A stretch of DNA of 30,703 nucleotides. Source: Lysobacterales bacterium (GTDB lineage: Bacteria; Pseudomonadota; Gammaproteobacteria; Xanthomonadales; SZUA-36). The notes below the pieces were generated by a model, which searched no databases, was not told the origin of the DNA, and worked only from the letters and a program-made list of their open reading frames with translations. The position numbers and the translations under genes are program-made. Below are positions 16,519 to 24,326 of the stretch, piece after piece; positions within the stretch are counted from its first letter, which is position 1; every line of letters begins with the position of its first letter. The stretch lies in the NCBI GenBank assembly GCA_029287515.1, contig JARFQZ010000271.1:1-30703 (forward strand), given 5' to 3'.

Positions 16519-16544
16519 ACCGCGCCAGGCAGGTTCCGGTTTTT
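16498..16544 (+). terminator. Probable terminator straddling the end of the glutamine-synthetase-like gene
   Basis: A perfect 10-base inverted repeat, ACCTGCCTGG (16498-16507) and CCAGGCAGGT (16525-16534), flanks the stop codon TGA at 16516-16518. It is followed by CCGG and five Ts (16540-16544). A smaller alternative stem GAACC/GGTTC (16517-16521 with 16532-16536) sits nearer the T-run. It separates this gene from the convergent gene ending at 16544. Confidence 0.5.
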
Positions 16545-17869
16545 CAGATCAACTTCCTCACCAGTTCATCCAGCGCGGGTCCGTCTATCTGCCTGAATCG
16601 ATAAACCACCCTCGCCAGCGGCACATCCAGGTCCAGCATGAGGTCAAGCCTGGCCGGACTTGCATCGACGATGCAGCCCACATTTTCTGCCTCGCAACAG
16701 GCGTTGATGGTTTCCGCAAGCGCCTCGCGCTGGGTTTCGGAGTAGCCCATGGCCGGCAGAATCCGCTTCATGTGCGGATAGGCTTCAAAGGTATCCCTGA
16801 TCGTTCCGACAGCATAAGGCCGGGGATCCACCGGCGTGGCGCCAGCACGCTCCGCGGCTACAGACCCTGCCCCAAACGACATTCCGCCATGTGTGACGGT
16901 TGGGCCATCTTCGATGACCAGCACGCGCTGCCCCTGCAGCCTTTCGGGTTGATCCACCTGGATTTCCAGGTCAGCCGTGCACAAGGGGGCATCGGGATTG
17001 AGTTCGGCCGCCCTTTCGCGGATTCCGGCCAATGCGCCGGGCTCTGCTGAACCGGCCTTGCTGATGACGAGAACATCCGCCCTTCGGAAGTTTACCTCGC
17101 CGGGAAAATAGTCGATTTCGTGACCGGCCCGTAACGCATCGACAACGACGATGTCCAGGTCAGGCTTGATGAATGAAAAGTCATTGTTGCCGCCGTCCCA
17201 CAGGACGATGTCCGCTTCACGCGAGGACTCGTCCAGGATGCCCTGGTAATCAACACCGGCATAGATCGGTATGCCCATGTCGACGTACGGCTCGTATTCC
17301 TCGCGCTCTTCGATCGTGCAGTCGTGGTCGACCAGGTCTTGCGTGGAGGCAAATCGCTGCACCCGCTGCATCTCGAGATTGCCGTACGGCATCGGGTGGC
17401 GAATGACTGCCACGCGTTTGCCTTCGTCCGTCAGCAGCCTTGCAAGCCATTGCGTGAGGGGGCTCTTGCCCGCACCCGTGCGGGTTGCCGTCACGCTGAC
17501 CACCGGCTTGCCGGAAACAAGTTGTGTATGATCCGGGCCCAGCATGACAAAGCTGGCACCGGCAGCCTGTACCAGGCTCGATTTGTGCATCACTTCCGCG
17601 TGCGAAATATCGCTGTAGGCGAAAAATACGAAATCGATATCCTGTTCCCTGATCAGCCGGGGAAGTTCTGATTCGTCGTAAATGGGAATATCGGAATCGT
17701 AAGCCGGCCCCGCCAGCGACTGTGGAAAACCACGTTGATCAATGAACGGAATCTGGGTTGCCGTGAACGCAATGACCCTGAATTCCGGGTGACTCTTGAG
17801 AAACGAAAGATAAACATGAAAATCGCGCCCGGCGGCGCCCATGACAATGCAGTTATAGGTTCTTTCCAT
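16544..17869 (-). CDS. GTPase-like protein of the cyclic 2,3-diphosphoglycerate synthetase family
   Basis: A 441-residue cytosolic protein resembling COG2403 predicted GTPases, whose characterised members are archaeal cyclic 2,3-diphosphoglycerate synthetases that close the ring of 2,3-bisphosphoglycerate using ATP. The N-terminal ~120 residues look like a Rossmann domain (NCIVMGAAGRDFHVYLSFL). A P-loop TATRTGAGKSPLTQWLA follows at about 127-143, then AVIRHPMPYGNLEMQRVQRF, VLWDGGNNDFSFIKPDL, VVVDALRAGHEIDYFPGEVN, and DVLVISKAGSAEPG, which resembles a nucleotide-base-specifying (N/T/S)K.D-like position. VIEDGPTVTHGGMSFGAG is also family-specific. The bacterial role is not established and cDPG synthesis is only one possibility. 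ATG 17869 has GGAGG nine bases upstream. It is monocistronic, with TTGACCTG words and a candidate -10 upstream. Confidence 0.8.
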   Translation of the reverse strand: MERTYNCIVMGAAGRDFHVYLSFLKSHPEFRVIAFTATQIPFIDQRGFPQSLAGPAYDSDIPIYDESELPRLIREQDIDFVFFAYSDISHAEVMHKSSLVQAAGASFVMLGPDHTQLVSGKPVVSVTATRTGAGKSPLTQWLARLLTDEGKRVAVIRHPMPYGNLEMQRVQRFASTQDLVDHDCTIEEREEYEPYVDMGIPIYAGVDYQGILDESSREADIVLWDGGNNDFSFIKPDLDIVVVDALRAGHEIDYFPGEVNFRRADVLVISKAGSAEPGALAGIRERAAELNPDAPLCTADLEIQVDQPERLQGQRVLVIEDGPTVTHGGMSFGAGSVAAERAGATPVDPRPYAVGTIRDTFEAYPHMKRILPAMGYSETQREALAETINACCEAENVGCIVDASPARLDLMLDLDVPLARVVYRFRQIDGPALDELVRKLI

Positions 17870-17901
17870 CCTGATTAACCTCCGCTTTTAATTCCGGGAG
17901 T

Positions 17902-17907
17902 AGCATA
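17902..17907 (-). promoter_or_regulatory. Candidate -10 for the cDPG-synthetase-like gene
   Basis: On the minus strand this reads TATGCT (four of six to TATAAT), about 33 bases before ATG 17869. Its first base lies 29.5 bases from the centre of the weak FNR-like word at 17930-17943, the spacing of a class II activator site. There is no clear -35. Confidence 0.3.
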
Positions 17908-17929
17908 CCGGGCCTGCAACAGACTCTCC

Positions 17930-17976
17930 TTGACCTGAAGCGTGTAATTGAGTTGAAAGGAATTGACCTGGCTCAA
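17930..17976. promoter_or_regulatory. Two TTGACCTG words, one part of an FNR-like site
   Basis: TTGACCTG occurs at 17930-17937 and again at 17963-17970, 33 bases apart (about three helical turns). The second extends to TTGAC-CTGG-CTCAA (17963-17976), eight of ten half-site bases of the FNR consensus. The first has only one good half-site. The same octamer begins the better FNR-like box at 9253. The words lie upstream of the cDPG-synthetase-like gene and just after the end of the ZIP gene. Confidence 0.35.
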
Positions 17977-17987
17977 CGAACAACGGT

Positions 17988-19310
17988 TCAGCGTCCCAGC
18001 GTTCCCATCAGGATAGCTGCCAGGAATCCTACTACCGTCATCAGCCCGGTCAGCCAGCCACCGTGCTCATAAGCTTCGGGCAACATGGTCTGGGCGATCA
18101 TCGCCAGCATGGCTCCGGCCGCGACACCTTCAAGCACCGCCCTCAAGTGCAGAGGCGCATCGGTTATGAACACATTGCCCATGGCGGCCCCAACCGCTGT
18201 CATGATCATCAGTGAAAGCCACATGCCGAAAATATGGGAAATCGGCGTGCCCTGCTTCCGCATCACGGTAGCGCTGGACATGCTCTCGGGAAAATTTGCG
18301 AGGAACAAGCCACCGATCAAAGCGGCGCTGACCGTTGTGCCATCCATCGAACCCCCGATGACGAGCGACTCTGGAACTCCGTCCAGCGCGATGCCCAGCC
18401 AGATCGCCAGCGCCACGTTGCTGCCGCCCCTCTTCTGCCGGCTGGCCGCATGAATGATCTCGGCTTCGGTGGGTTTGCCCAGTTCCGACTCGAGGTCCTG
18501 TGCAGCAGCTTCAAGCCATTCAGCAGAGCGGTCCTTCTCGATGCCGTGCGCCGTCTTGGCCGCGCCCTGTGAGGCCGCCAGCCCATCGATGGTATTTTGC
18601 AAACCGGGTGAAACGGCAACGACTTCGTTGAAATCGTCTTTATGGACCTCCCAAAGGACGGTGTCTTCGACCGCCTCTGCCCGCTTGATGGCCGGCACAC
18701 CGGTGACCAGCGCCATTTCGCCAAACGCTTCGCCTTTTCCAAGGGTGACCGCTTCATTGTCCTCACGGTTTTCGCCATGGGGCAAAACGTGAACCTTACC
18801 GGACTCGATCAGGAACAAAGCATCCAGCGGATCTTTATCGTGGCAGATCAGTTCGCCGGCTTTGAATTCCCTTCTTTCTATATCGCTGACCACGCGCCGA
18901 ATTTCGTCCGGCGGCAACGCGACCATTAGGTCGATGACTGAAAGCTTGTCGAGTATTCTGCGGTAGTGCCTCTTCTTGTGAAGTTTCAGGCGGTTAGAAA
19001 TCGTTGAGTGTTTTCGCAGGTAGCCGCCCATGTCGGCCAGTGCGCGGTCCAGGCCGATGAACAGCAGACATCCGGTGATGGCGCCCAGCGCCAGCCACAG
19101 GAACCCTTCGAGCGGATCATTGGGAAAGTGAGCCAGCGCAGGCACAACCAATTCCAGCGCCAGCGCGCACAACAGGGCGCCCGCCCCGAATGCCATGACC
19201 GCTGCCGTCACGCGTAACCCGGGGTTCAGCCAGACGCCGGCTGCCGCTCCGAGTGGCAGCGAAGCTGCGCTTAGACCACCAAACAGGAATGCGAGCGTGA
19301 CGGGATCCAT
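17988..19310 (-). CDS. ZIP-like metal transporter with inserted cyclic-nucleotide-binding-type domain
   Basis: A 440-residue membrane protein in three parts. Residues 1-92 hold three hydrophobic segments of a ZIP-like fold. Residues about 115-245 are a cyclic-nucleotide-binding-type beta-barrel: LSVIDLMVALPPDEIRRVV, EFKAGELICHDKDPLDALFL, SGKVHVL and the phosphate-cassette-like GEAFGEMALVTGVP at about 193-206. A helical linker leads to the remaining ZIP segments from about 297, with ALDGVPESLVIGG (308-320) and FLANFPESMSSATV (336-349). These align with the metal-binding helices 4 and 5, but the usual histidines are replaced by Asp and Asn. The insert sits in the cytoplasmic loop that often carries regulatory histidines in ZIPs. 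In the cassette the normal PR(S/A) arginine is replaced (PAIKR), so cAMP binding is doubtful. It begins 6 bases after the NTF2-like gene. Confidence 0.85.
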   Translation of the reverse strand: MDPVTLAFLFGGLSAASLPLGAAAGVWLNPGLRVTAAVMAFGAGALLCALALELVVPALAHFPNDPLEGFLWLALGAITGCLLFIGLDRALADMGGYLRKHSTISNRLKLHKKRHYRRILDKLSVIDLMVALPPDEIRRVVSDIERREFKAGELICHDKDPLDALFLIESGKVHVLPHGENREDNEAVTLGKGEAFGEMALVTGVPAIKRAEAVEDTVLWEVHKDDFNEVVAVSPGLQNTIDGLAASQGAAKTAHGIEKDRSAEWLEAAAQDLESELGKPTEAEIIHAASRQKRGGSNVALAIWLGIALDGVPESLVIGGSMDGTTVSAALIGGLFLANFPESMSSATVMRKQGTPISHIFGMWLSLMIMTAVGAAMGNVFITDAPLHLRAVLEGVAAGAMLAMIAQTMLPEAYEHGGWLTGLMTVVGFLAAILMGTLGR

Positions 19311-19316
19311 GCAGCG

Positions 19317-19724
19317 CTAGTTGTTCGTCAGGATCGCCTTCCAGCCGAAAGGTGTTTTCACGTACACGCTGGTGAACCACTCGTTGAACGCCGAGCCATC
19401 CTTGAACGTCAGGCTGATTTTCCCATAGGCCGTTGCGTGCTTGTCTTCGAGCGCCTGCACCCTGACCTGCGAATATTCCAGCACGCCACGGTCCTCCCCG
19501 GCCCGGGAGATGTCCTCGAGATCGTCCAGCCGCTGCCCCAACGGGATCACCCCGTCGCTGGTCACCAGCACGAAATCAGGATGGTAGAAGCCGCGTAATG
19601 CTTCAAGGTCACCCGAATTCCAGGTCTCGGCGAAATAGTCCAGCGCTGCACGGATGTCCGACTCGGTATCGGCTTGCGCCGGCCCGGCGGTGAGCAGCAA
19701 TGCCATAAAAATGGATCTCATCAT
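19317..19724 (-). CDS. Exported NTF2/SnoaL-like small protein (DUF4440-type)
   Basis: A 135-residue protein with a signal peptide (MMRSIFMALLLTAGPAQA, cut near residue 18-19) and a single NTF2-like cone fold. The pattern is IRAALDYFAETWNSGDLEAL (helix with the W..GD turn), FYHPDFVLVTSDG, then strands ending in NEWFTSVYVKTPFGWKAI, the usual ...v..k...gWki... finish of DUF4440/SnoaL-like proteins. Such folds include isomerases, hydrolases and pure binding proteins, so no reaction can be assigned. The export signal places it in the periplasm. ATG 19724 (or 19721) has AAAGGA upstream. It is the middle gene of an operon, 24 bases after the aldo/keto reductase and 6 before the ZIP fusion. Confidence 0.82.
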   Translation of the reverse strand: MMRSIFMALLLTAGPAQADTESDIRAALDYFAETWNSGDLEALRGFYHPDFVLVTSDGVIPLGQRLDDLEDISRAGEDRGVLEYSQVRVQALEDKHATAYGKISLTFKDGSAFNEWFTSVYVKTPFGWKAILTNN

Positions 19725-19748
19725 CTTGTTTGTCCTTTCAACGGCTTT

Positions 19749-20729
19749 CTAAATGGGTACGACCACGCTGGGCGCAATTTGCGCCCGGTAAAACTCGGCA
19801 AACTTGCCGTGAAGTTCCTCGCTCAAAGGCGCCAATCCACTGGCGCCCGCATTTTCGAGCACCTGCTCCGGCCGGCTTGCGCCGGTAATCACGGTACTGA
19901 CCGCAGGGTAATCCAGGATCCAGCGCATCGCCATCTGCGCCATGCTCATGTTTTCCGGAAGATGAGTTCGAAGGCTTTCCACAAACCCCAGGGCCGTTTC
20001 AAAAGGCACGCCTGAAAAGGTTTCTCCCTGGCTGAAAAATTCACCGCTGCGGTTATAGTTGCGGTGGTCTGACGGATCGAATTGCTGACCTGGCTTCATT
20101 TTGCCGCCCAGAACACCACTGGCCAGCGGTAACCGGACGATAATTCCAACGCCGTTGGCGGCTGCCACCGGAAACAACCGGTCAATTGCATCCTGACGAA
20201 ACAGGTTAAATATGATCTGCAGTGAAGCCAGTCCCGGGTGGCTGGCCGCCATCATCGCTTCATCGATGGTTTCGACGCTCGCCCCGAAAGCCCTGATCAA
20301 TCCTTCCGCCTGGAAATCTTCCATCCAGGCGAGCAGATCACCCGCTTTCAGGATTTCCGGCGGCACGCAGTGCAATTGCACGAGGTCCAGCGTATCGACG
20401 CCCAGTCGCCGGGCCGAACCCTCCAGGTTAATCCTGACCTTTGCCTTGGTGTAACCATCGGGGTAAAGCTCGGCATCGCGCCCTACTTTGGTGGCGACAA
20501 AAACCTCCGGCGCATTTCCGTCGCAGTATTTCCGGATCAGCGCCTCGCTGCGTCCGCCGCCGTAGACGTCGGCAGTATCCCAGAAGTTGATTCCACTTTT
20601 TGCCGCCGCATCCAGAATCCTTTGCGAGCGATCTTCACTTACCGGGCCGAAATCACCGCCGAGCTGCCAGCATCCCAGTCCAATCTCGGAAACGTCAAAC
20701 CCGCTTTTTCCCAGTTTTCTAAATTTCAA
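19749..20729 (-). CDS. Aldo/keto reductase
   Basis: A cytosolic NADPH-dependent oxidoreductase of the AKR superfamily with the complete catalytic tetrad. Counting from the chosen start these are D51 and Y56 in FWDTADVYGGG, K81 in FVATKVGRD and H120 in LVQLHCV. The cofactor end ITGASRPEQVLENAGA is also standard. I chose a TTG start at 20729 because it gives MKFRKLGKSGFDVSEIG, the canonical beginning of the family, with AGGA nine bases upstream. ATG 20780 or 20792 would add 17 or 21 residues, lack ribosome sites and crowd the divergent promoter. The protein is then 326 residues. Substrate unknown; relatives reduce aldehydes, quinones or sugars. It leads an operon with the NTF2-like and ZIP-fusion genes and diverges from the molybdenum hydroxylase genes. 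Confidence 0.93.
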   Translation of the reverse strand: MKFRKLGKSGFDVSEIGLGCWQLGGDFGPVSEDRSQRILDAAAKSGINFWDTADVYGGGRSEALIRKYCDGNAPEVFVATKVGRDAELYPDGYTKAKVRINLEGSARRLGVDTLDLVQLHCVPPEILKAGDLLAWMEDFQAEGLIRAFGASVETIDEAMMAASHPGLASLQIIFNLFRQDAIDRLFPVAAANGVGIIVRLPLASGVLGGKMKPGQQFDPSDHRNYNRSGEFFSQGETFSGVPFETALGFVESLRTHLPENMSMAQMAMRWILDYPAVSTVITGASRPEQVLENAGASGLAPLSEELHGKFAEFYRAQIAPSVVVPI

Positions 20730-20844
20730 TTCCTTACTTCCTGTCCGCCATTGCGTAAAGGTTTGTTGATCTGAGGACATAGAAACTAACATGCTTTGTG
20801 CTAGATTTCTGCTGATTACCTATTTCTTTTATCCAGGAGAACAC

Positions 20845-21321
20845 ATGAGCCAGGTATCTCTTAAAATCAATGGTCAGGATCATTCGCTCGAAGTCCCACC
20901 CGACATGCCCTTGCTCTGGGTATTGAGAGACAGGCTGGACATGGTCGGCAGCAAGTACAGCTGCGGCCTTGGGATTTGTGGCAGTTGCACCGTTCTGGTC
21001 AATGGCCGGCCGGCACAGTCATGCATGCTGCCGGCGGCTAAGATGGAGGGCAAGGAAATTGTCACCATAGAAGGACTTGCTCCTGACGGTAATCACCCGG
21101 TACAACGCGCCTGGAACGAGGAGGATGTTCCGCAATGCGGTTACTGCCAGGGCGGCCAGTTACTGACCGCTAAAGCCCTGCTGGAACGCAACCCCAACCC
21201 CAGCGACAAGGATATTGACGAGGCCATGTCCGGCGTCCTCTGTCGTTGCGGGACCTATTTCCGGATTCGCAAGGCGATTAAACGTGCCGCTCAATACGCC
21301 GCGGAAGGAGGTTCAGCATGA
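20845..21321 (+). CDS. iorA: [2Fe-2S] subunit of molybdenum hydroxylase (IorA-like)
   Basis: The small iron-sulfur subunit of a xanthine-oxidase-family enzyme, 158 residues. The plant-ferredoxin-type N-terminal cluster is held by C40, C45, C48 and C60 (SCGLGICGSC...C). The C-terminal helical domain binds the second cluster with C98, C101, C133 and C135 (CGYC and CRC). It passes electrons from the molybdopterin subunit encoded next. The best match by style is isoquinoline 1-oxidoreductase alpha, whose enzymes have no FAD subunit and reduce cytochromes. ATG 20845 has AGGAG five bases upstream; the open frame continues upstream without support. It overlaps the following gene by four bases (ATGA). 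Confidence 0.92.
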   Translation: MSQVSLKINGQDHSLEVPPDMPLLWVLRDRLDMVGSKYSCGLGICGSCTVLVNGRPAQSCMLPAAKMEGKEIVTIEGLAPDGNHPVQRAWNEEDVPQCGYCQGGQLLTAKALLERNPNPSDKDIDEAMSGVLCRCGTYFRIRKAIKRAAQYAAEGGSA

Positions 21322-23483
21322 AGGCCAAATGCCAGGAAACGGATCTGGGCCGCCGCACCTTTCTCAAAGTGTCGCTGATGGCATCCGGAGCATTGATGGT
21401 CGGGGTTGGCCTTGGCCGTCCTTCAGGCGCCAACGAACTGCAGAATGATACGTGGGTGCCGAACCTGTACGTGCGGATCGACCGGGACGGCACGGTCACC
21501 ATAGTCAGTAAAAATCCGGAGGCCGGCCAGGGCGTGAAAACCGCTTTTCCAATGGTCGTCGCCGAATGCCTGGAAGTGGACTGGAAAGACGTGAAGGTCG
21601 AACAGGCGCCGCTGGACGACCGCTATGGAAGACAGGTGGTCGGCGGCAGCCGGGGTACACCGGATGGCTGGGATGACCTGCGCATTGCAGGCACCGGTGC
21701 GTTGTTCCTGTTAAAGCAGGCCGCAGCCAGTACATGGGGGGTTAAGGCCAGCGAGTGCACCGCCAGCAAAGGCAAGATCATTCACCAGTCGTCGGGTAAG
21801 TCCGCGAACTACGCGGAGTTGCTCGATGCTGCCGCAGACCTGCCCGTGCCGGACGTCTCCTCGCTGCAACTGAAAAGCAGGCCTGATGACTTCTCACTGC
21901 TGGGTAAATTCGTGCCCGGCGTGGACAACCACCGGATTCTGACCGGACAGCCGCTGTTCGGCGCAGATACCAGGCTCGAGGGCATGGTGTACGCCGTTTA
22001 CGAGAAATGCCCGACTTTTGGAGGACGGGTAAAGAACGCAAACATTGACGAAATCCTGAAGCAACCGGGTATCACAGACGCCTTCGTCGTCGCAGGCACC
22101 GATGAACTCACCGGCCTGTTGCCCGGAGTGGCCATCGTCGCTGAAAGCTGGTGGCTGGCCGACTCTGCCCGCAAAAAGCTCAAGGTGGAGTGGGAAACCA
22201 GCCATTCTGATTCAACGGAAGAATTCAATCGGCAGGCGGCCAAACTGGCCGGTGAGGCAGGCGAAACCAGGCGTCACGACGGCGACGTGGACGCAGCGCT
22301 GGGGTCGGCGCAAAACGTGGTCGAAGCCAGCTATTACTATCCCTTTGTCTCACACGCCAACATGGAGCCGCAGACCTGCACGGCGCATTACAAGGCGTCT
22401 GGCCAGATGGAAATCTGGGCGCCCTCCCAGGCGCCCAAATCCGGCCGCGAACTGGTCTCCCGCGTACTCGGCATCCCGGAACAGCAGATTCACATCAACC
22501 TGACCCGGATCGGTGGCGGTTTTGGCCGCAAACTCAGGAGCGATGCCATCGTCGAGGCCGCCTGGATTTCGAAGAAAACCGGGCGGCCGGTGCAATTGCA
22601 ATGGACCCGCGAAGACGACATGCGTCACGACTTTTACCGCCCGGCCGCGTGGCACCATTTCCGGGCAGGCATTGACAGTGCCGGTCGGATGGTCGCATTT
22701 GATCACCATTTCATCACCTTTGGCAGGAACGGAAAAACCGTGTCGGGCGCCGGACTCAGCCCCGGCCACTACCCCGCGGGCCTGGTGCCGAATTTCCGGC
22801 TCAGGCAGTCCATGATCGAAACCAGCGTACCGACCGGACCCTGGCGTTCGCCCGGCCACTCGGCCTACTGTTTTGCTTACCAAAGCTTCTTTGACGAAGT
22901 GGCCCTTGCCGCCGGCCGCGACCAGCTCGAGTTTCGACTCGACCTGCTGTCGCGTTCCTACGGCGAACCACCGCTGGACCTGAAGCGTACCGGAGACACC
23001 TTGCGGATCGCCGCTGAAAAAGCCGGCTGGGGGCGTTCCATGGAGCCCGGGCGAGGCTTGGGCATGGCATTCCATTTCGATCACGGCGGGTTCGTTTCGC
23101 ACGTGGCCGAGGTGGTCGCAGACGGGCCAAAGGTCAGGGTCGAAAAGGTCTGGTCAGGCATTGATGTCGGGCCCGTCATCAACCTGAGCGGCGCACGGAA
23201 CCAGGTGGAAGGTTGCGTGGTGGATGCCCTGAGCACTGCGCAACTGGAAATCACTTTTGCCGACGGTGCGGCCCAACAGAGCAATTTCCATGACTACAGC
23301 CTGCTGCGCATCGGACAGGCGCCGGAGATCGAGTGTCATTTCATCCAGAGTGACAATCCGCCGATGGGCCTGGGCGAGCCACCCATTGCGCCCGCCACTC
23401 CGGCCATTACAAACGCCATATTCGCAGCAACGGGCACGCGGATCAGGGAATTGCCTTTCAGCCGTGCCGGGATTACCGCCTAG
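21318..23483 (+). CDS. iorB: Molybdopterin-binding subunit of IorB-like hydroxylase, Tat-exported
   Basis: The large catalytic subunit (721 residues) of a molybdenum hydroxylase of the isoquinoline 1-oxidoreductase beta/aldehyde dehydrogenase type. These enzymes hydroxylate N-heterocycles or oxidise aldehydes with oxygen from water. The N-terminus has a twin-arginine signal, RRTFLKVSLMASGALMVG (from residue 12), so the folded holoenzyme should be carried to the periplasm with IorA. Visible marks include GGSRGTPDGWDDLRIAGTGA, YYYPFVSHANMEPQTCTAHY, RIGGGFGRKLRSDAIVEAAW and GPWRSPGHSAYCF. The catalytic glutamate is E687 in MGLGEPPIAPATPAI. AAGGAGG precedes the ATG, which overlaps the iorA stop. 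No maturation gene (XdhC/MocA-like) or FAD subunit is nearby. Its end overlaps the HAD gene on the other strand by 11 bases. The true substrate is unknown. Confidence 0.92.
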   Translation: MKAKCQETDLGRRTFLKVSLMASGALMVGVGLGRPSGANELQNDTWVPNLYVRIDRDGTVTIVSKNPEAGQGVKTAFPMVVAECLEVDWKDVKVEQAPLDDRYGRQVVGGSRGTPDGWDDLRIAGTGALFLLKQAAASTWGVKASECTASKGKIIHQSSGKSANYAELLDAAADLPVPDVSSLQLKSRPDDFSLLGKFVPGVDNHRILTGQPLFGADTRLEGMVYAVYEKCPTFGGRVKNANIDEILKQPGITDAFVVAGTDELTGLLPGVAIVAESWWLADSARKKLKVEWETSHSDSTEEFNRQAAKLAGEAGETRRHDGDVDAALGSAQNVVEASYYYPFVSHANMEPQTCTAHYKASGQMEIWAPSQAPKSGRELVSRVLGIPEQQIHINLTRIGGGFGRKLRSDAIVEAAWISKKTGRPVQLQWTREDDMRHDFYRPAAWHHFRAGIDSAGRMVAFDHHFITFGRNGKTVSGAGLSPGHYPAGLVPNFRLRQSMIETSVPTGPWRSPGHSAYCFAYQSFFDEVALAAGRDQLEFRLDLLSRSYGEPPLDLKRTGDTLRIAAEKAGWGRSMEPGRGLGMAFHFDHGGFVSHVAEVVADGPKVRVEKVWSGIDVGPVINLSGARNQVEGCVVDALSTAQLEITFADGAAQQSNFHDYSLLRIGQAPEIECHFIQSDNPPMGLGEPPIAPATPAITNAIFAATGTRIRELPFSRAGITA

Positions 23484-24234
23484 CGAATAGCGTTCGCAAA
23501 AACGCAAGATCGACGTAAGTTGCTGAGCCGGCGTCGCCGGCCAGCACTTCAAATCCTGCACCCGGTTCCCCGAGCTGGCTGAGCACCAGGGCGGCACCCG
23601 TAAAATCCTGCCGGGCCGTATAACCGTTCACGGTAACCAACGTCTTGAGTCCAGCAGCCAATGACGACTCCAGGCCGTTGTCGGAGTCCTCAAGAGCCAG
23701 GCACTCTGTTGCACCAAGCCCAAGCTGATCCAGCGCCCGGATGTAAATATCCGGCGCCGGCTTTTTGCGTGGAACACAATCGCCCGCGGCAATCACATCA
23801 AACCAGCCGACACTGTGCTCGCCCAGCGTCGCACTCAGCAGTGCGGTCACGTTTTTCGGAGCAGTGGTCGTTGCGATCGCCAGCCTGACGCCCTCCTCGC
23901 GGGCTTCTGCAAGCAAGCGTTCGACACCCGGCCGAAGCGGTATCAGGCCGCCTGACATCAGCTCAAGATAATGCCGGGTTTTGGCCTGGTGCAATTCAAC
24001 GATCAGCTCATCCGGCTCGATGTCCCGGTCCATCCGCGGCTTCCATTTTTTGATGTAGTGGCGCAATCGCTCTTTACCGCCACTGACTTTCAGCAATTTG
24101 CCGTACAGGGCCTCACCCCAGTGCCAATCCAGCCCGGCTTCTGCAAATGCCCGGTTGAAGGCGACCCGGTGGCCGTCACGTTCCGTGTCAGCCAGGGTGC
24201 CGTCCACATCGAATAACAAGGCTCTGAGTGTCAT
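23473..24234 (-). CDS. HAD-superfamily phosphatase (CbbY/Gph-like)
   Basis: A 253-residue cytosolic phosphatase of HAD subfamily IA. Motif I is FDVDGTLADTE (nucleophile and acid/base aspartates at about residues 8 and 10). A helical cap follows with a CbbY-like KLLKVSGGKERLRHYI. Motif II is ATTTAPKN, motif III RKKPAPDIYIRAL with the conserved Lys, and motif IV ALEDSDNGLESSLAAGL. The cap sequence and LEDS.NG.. are those of CbbY-type phosphatases, one of which removes xylulose 1,5-bisphosphate, an inhibitor of Rubisco. No Rubisco gene is visible here, so the substrate stays open (phosphoglycolate or sugar phosphates are alternatives). ATG 24234 is chosen; the open frame extends 15 codons upstream without a better start. 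It diverges from the phosphatase gene at 24327. Confidence 0.9.
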   Translation of the reverse strand: MTLRALLFDVDGTLADTERDGHRVAFNRAFAEAGLDWHWGEALYGKLLKVSGGKERLRHYIKKWKPRMDRDIEPDELIVELHQAKTRHYLELMSGGLIPLRPGVERLLAEAREEGVRLAIATTTAPKNVTALLSATLGEHSVGWFDVIAAGDCVPRKKPAPDIYIRALDQLGLGATECLALEDSDNGLESSLAAGLKTLVTVNGYTARQDFTGAALVLSQLGEPGAGFEVLAGDAGSATYVDLAFLRTLFARR

Positions 24235-24326
24235 CGTCCCGTTACTATTGCACGTAAAAATGATCTTGATGGCATACACAACAAAAAGACGCGACTAAAC
24301 TAGCAAGATTACCGGGAGTTGCAAGC

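Noticed and set aside
24235..24326. Pho box upstream of the PafA-like phosphatase
   Set aside because: I looked for repeated CTGTCAT-like heptamers and found none convincing. PafA-type enzymes need not be phosphate-regulated.
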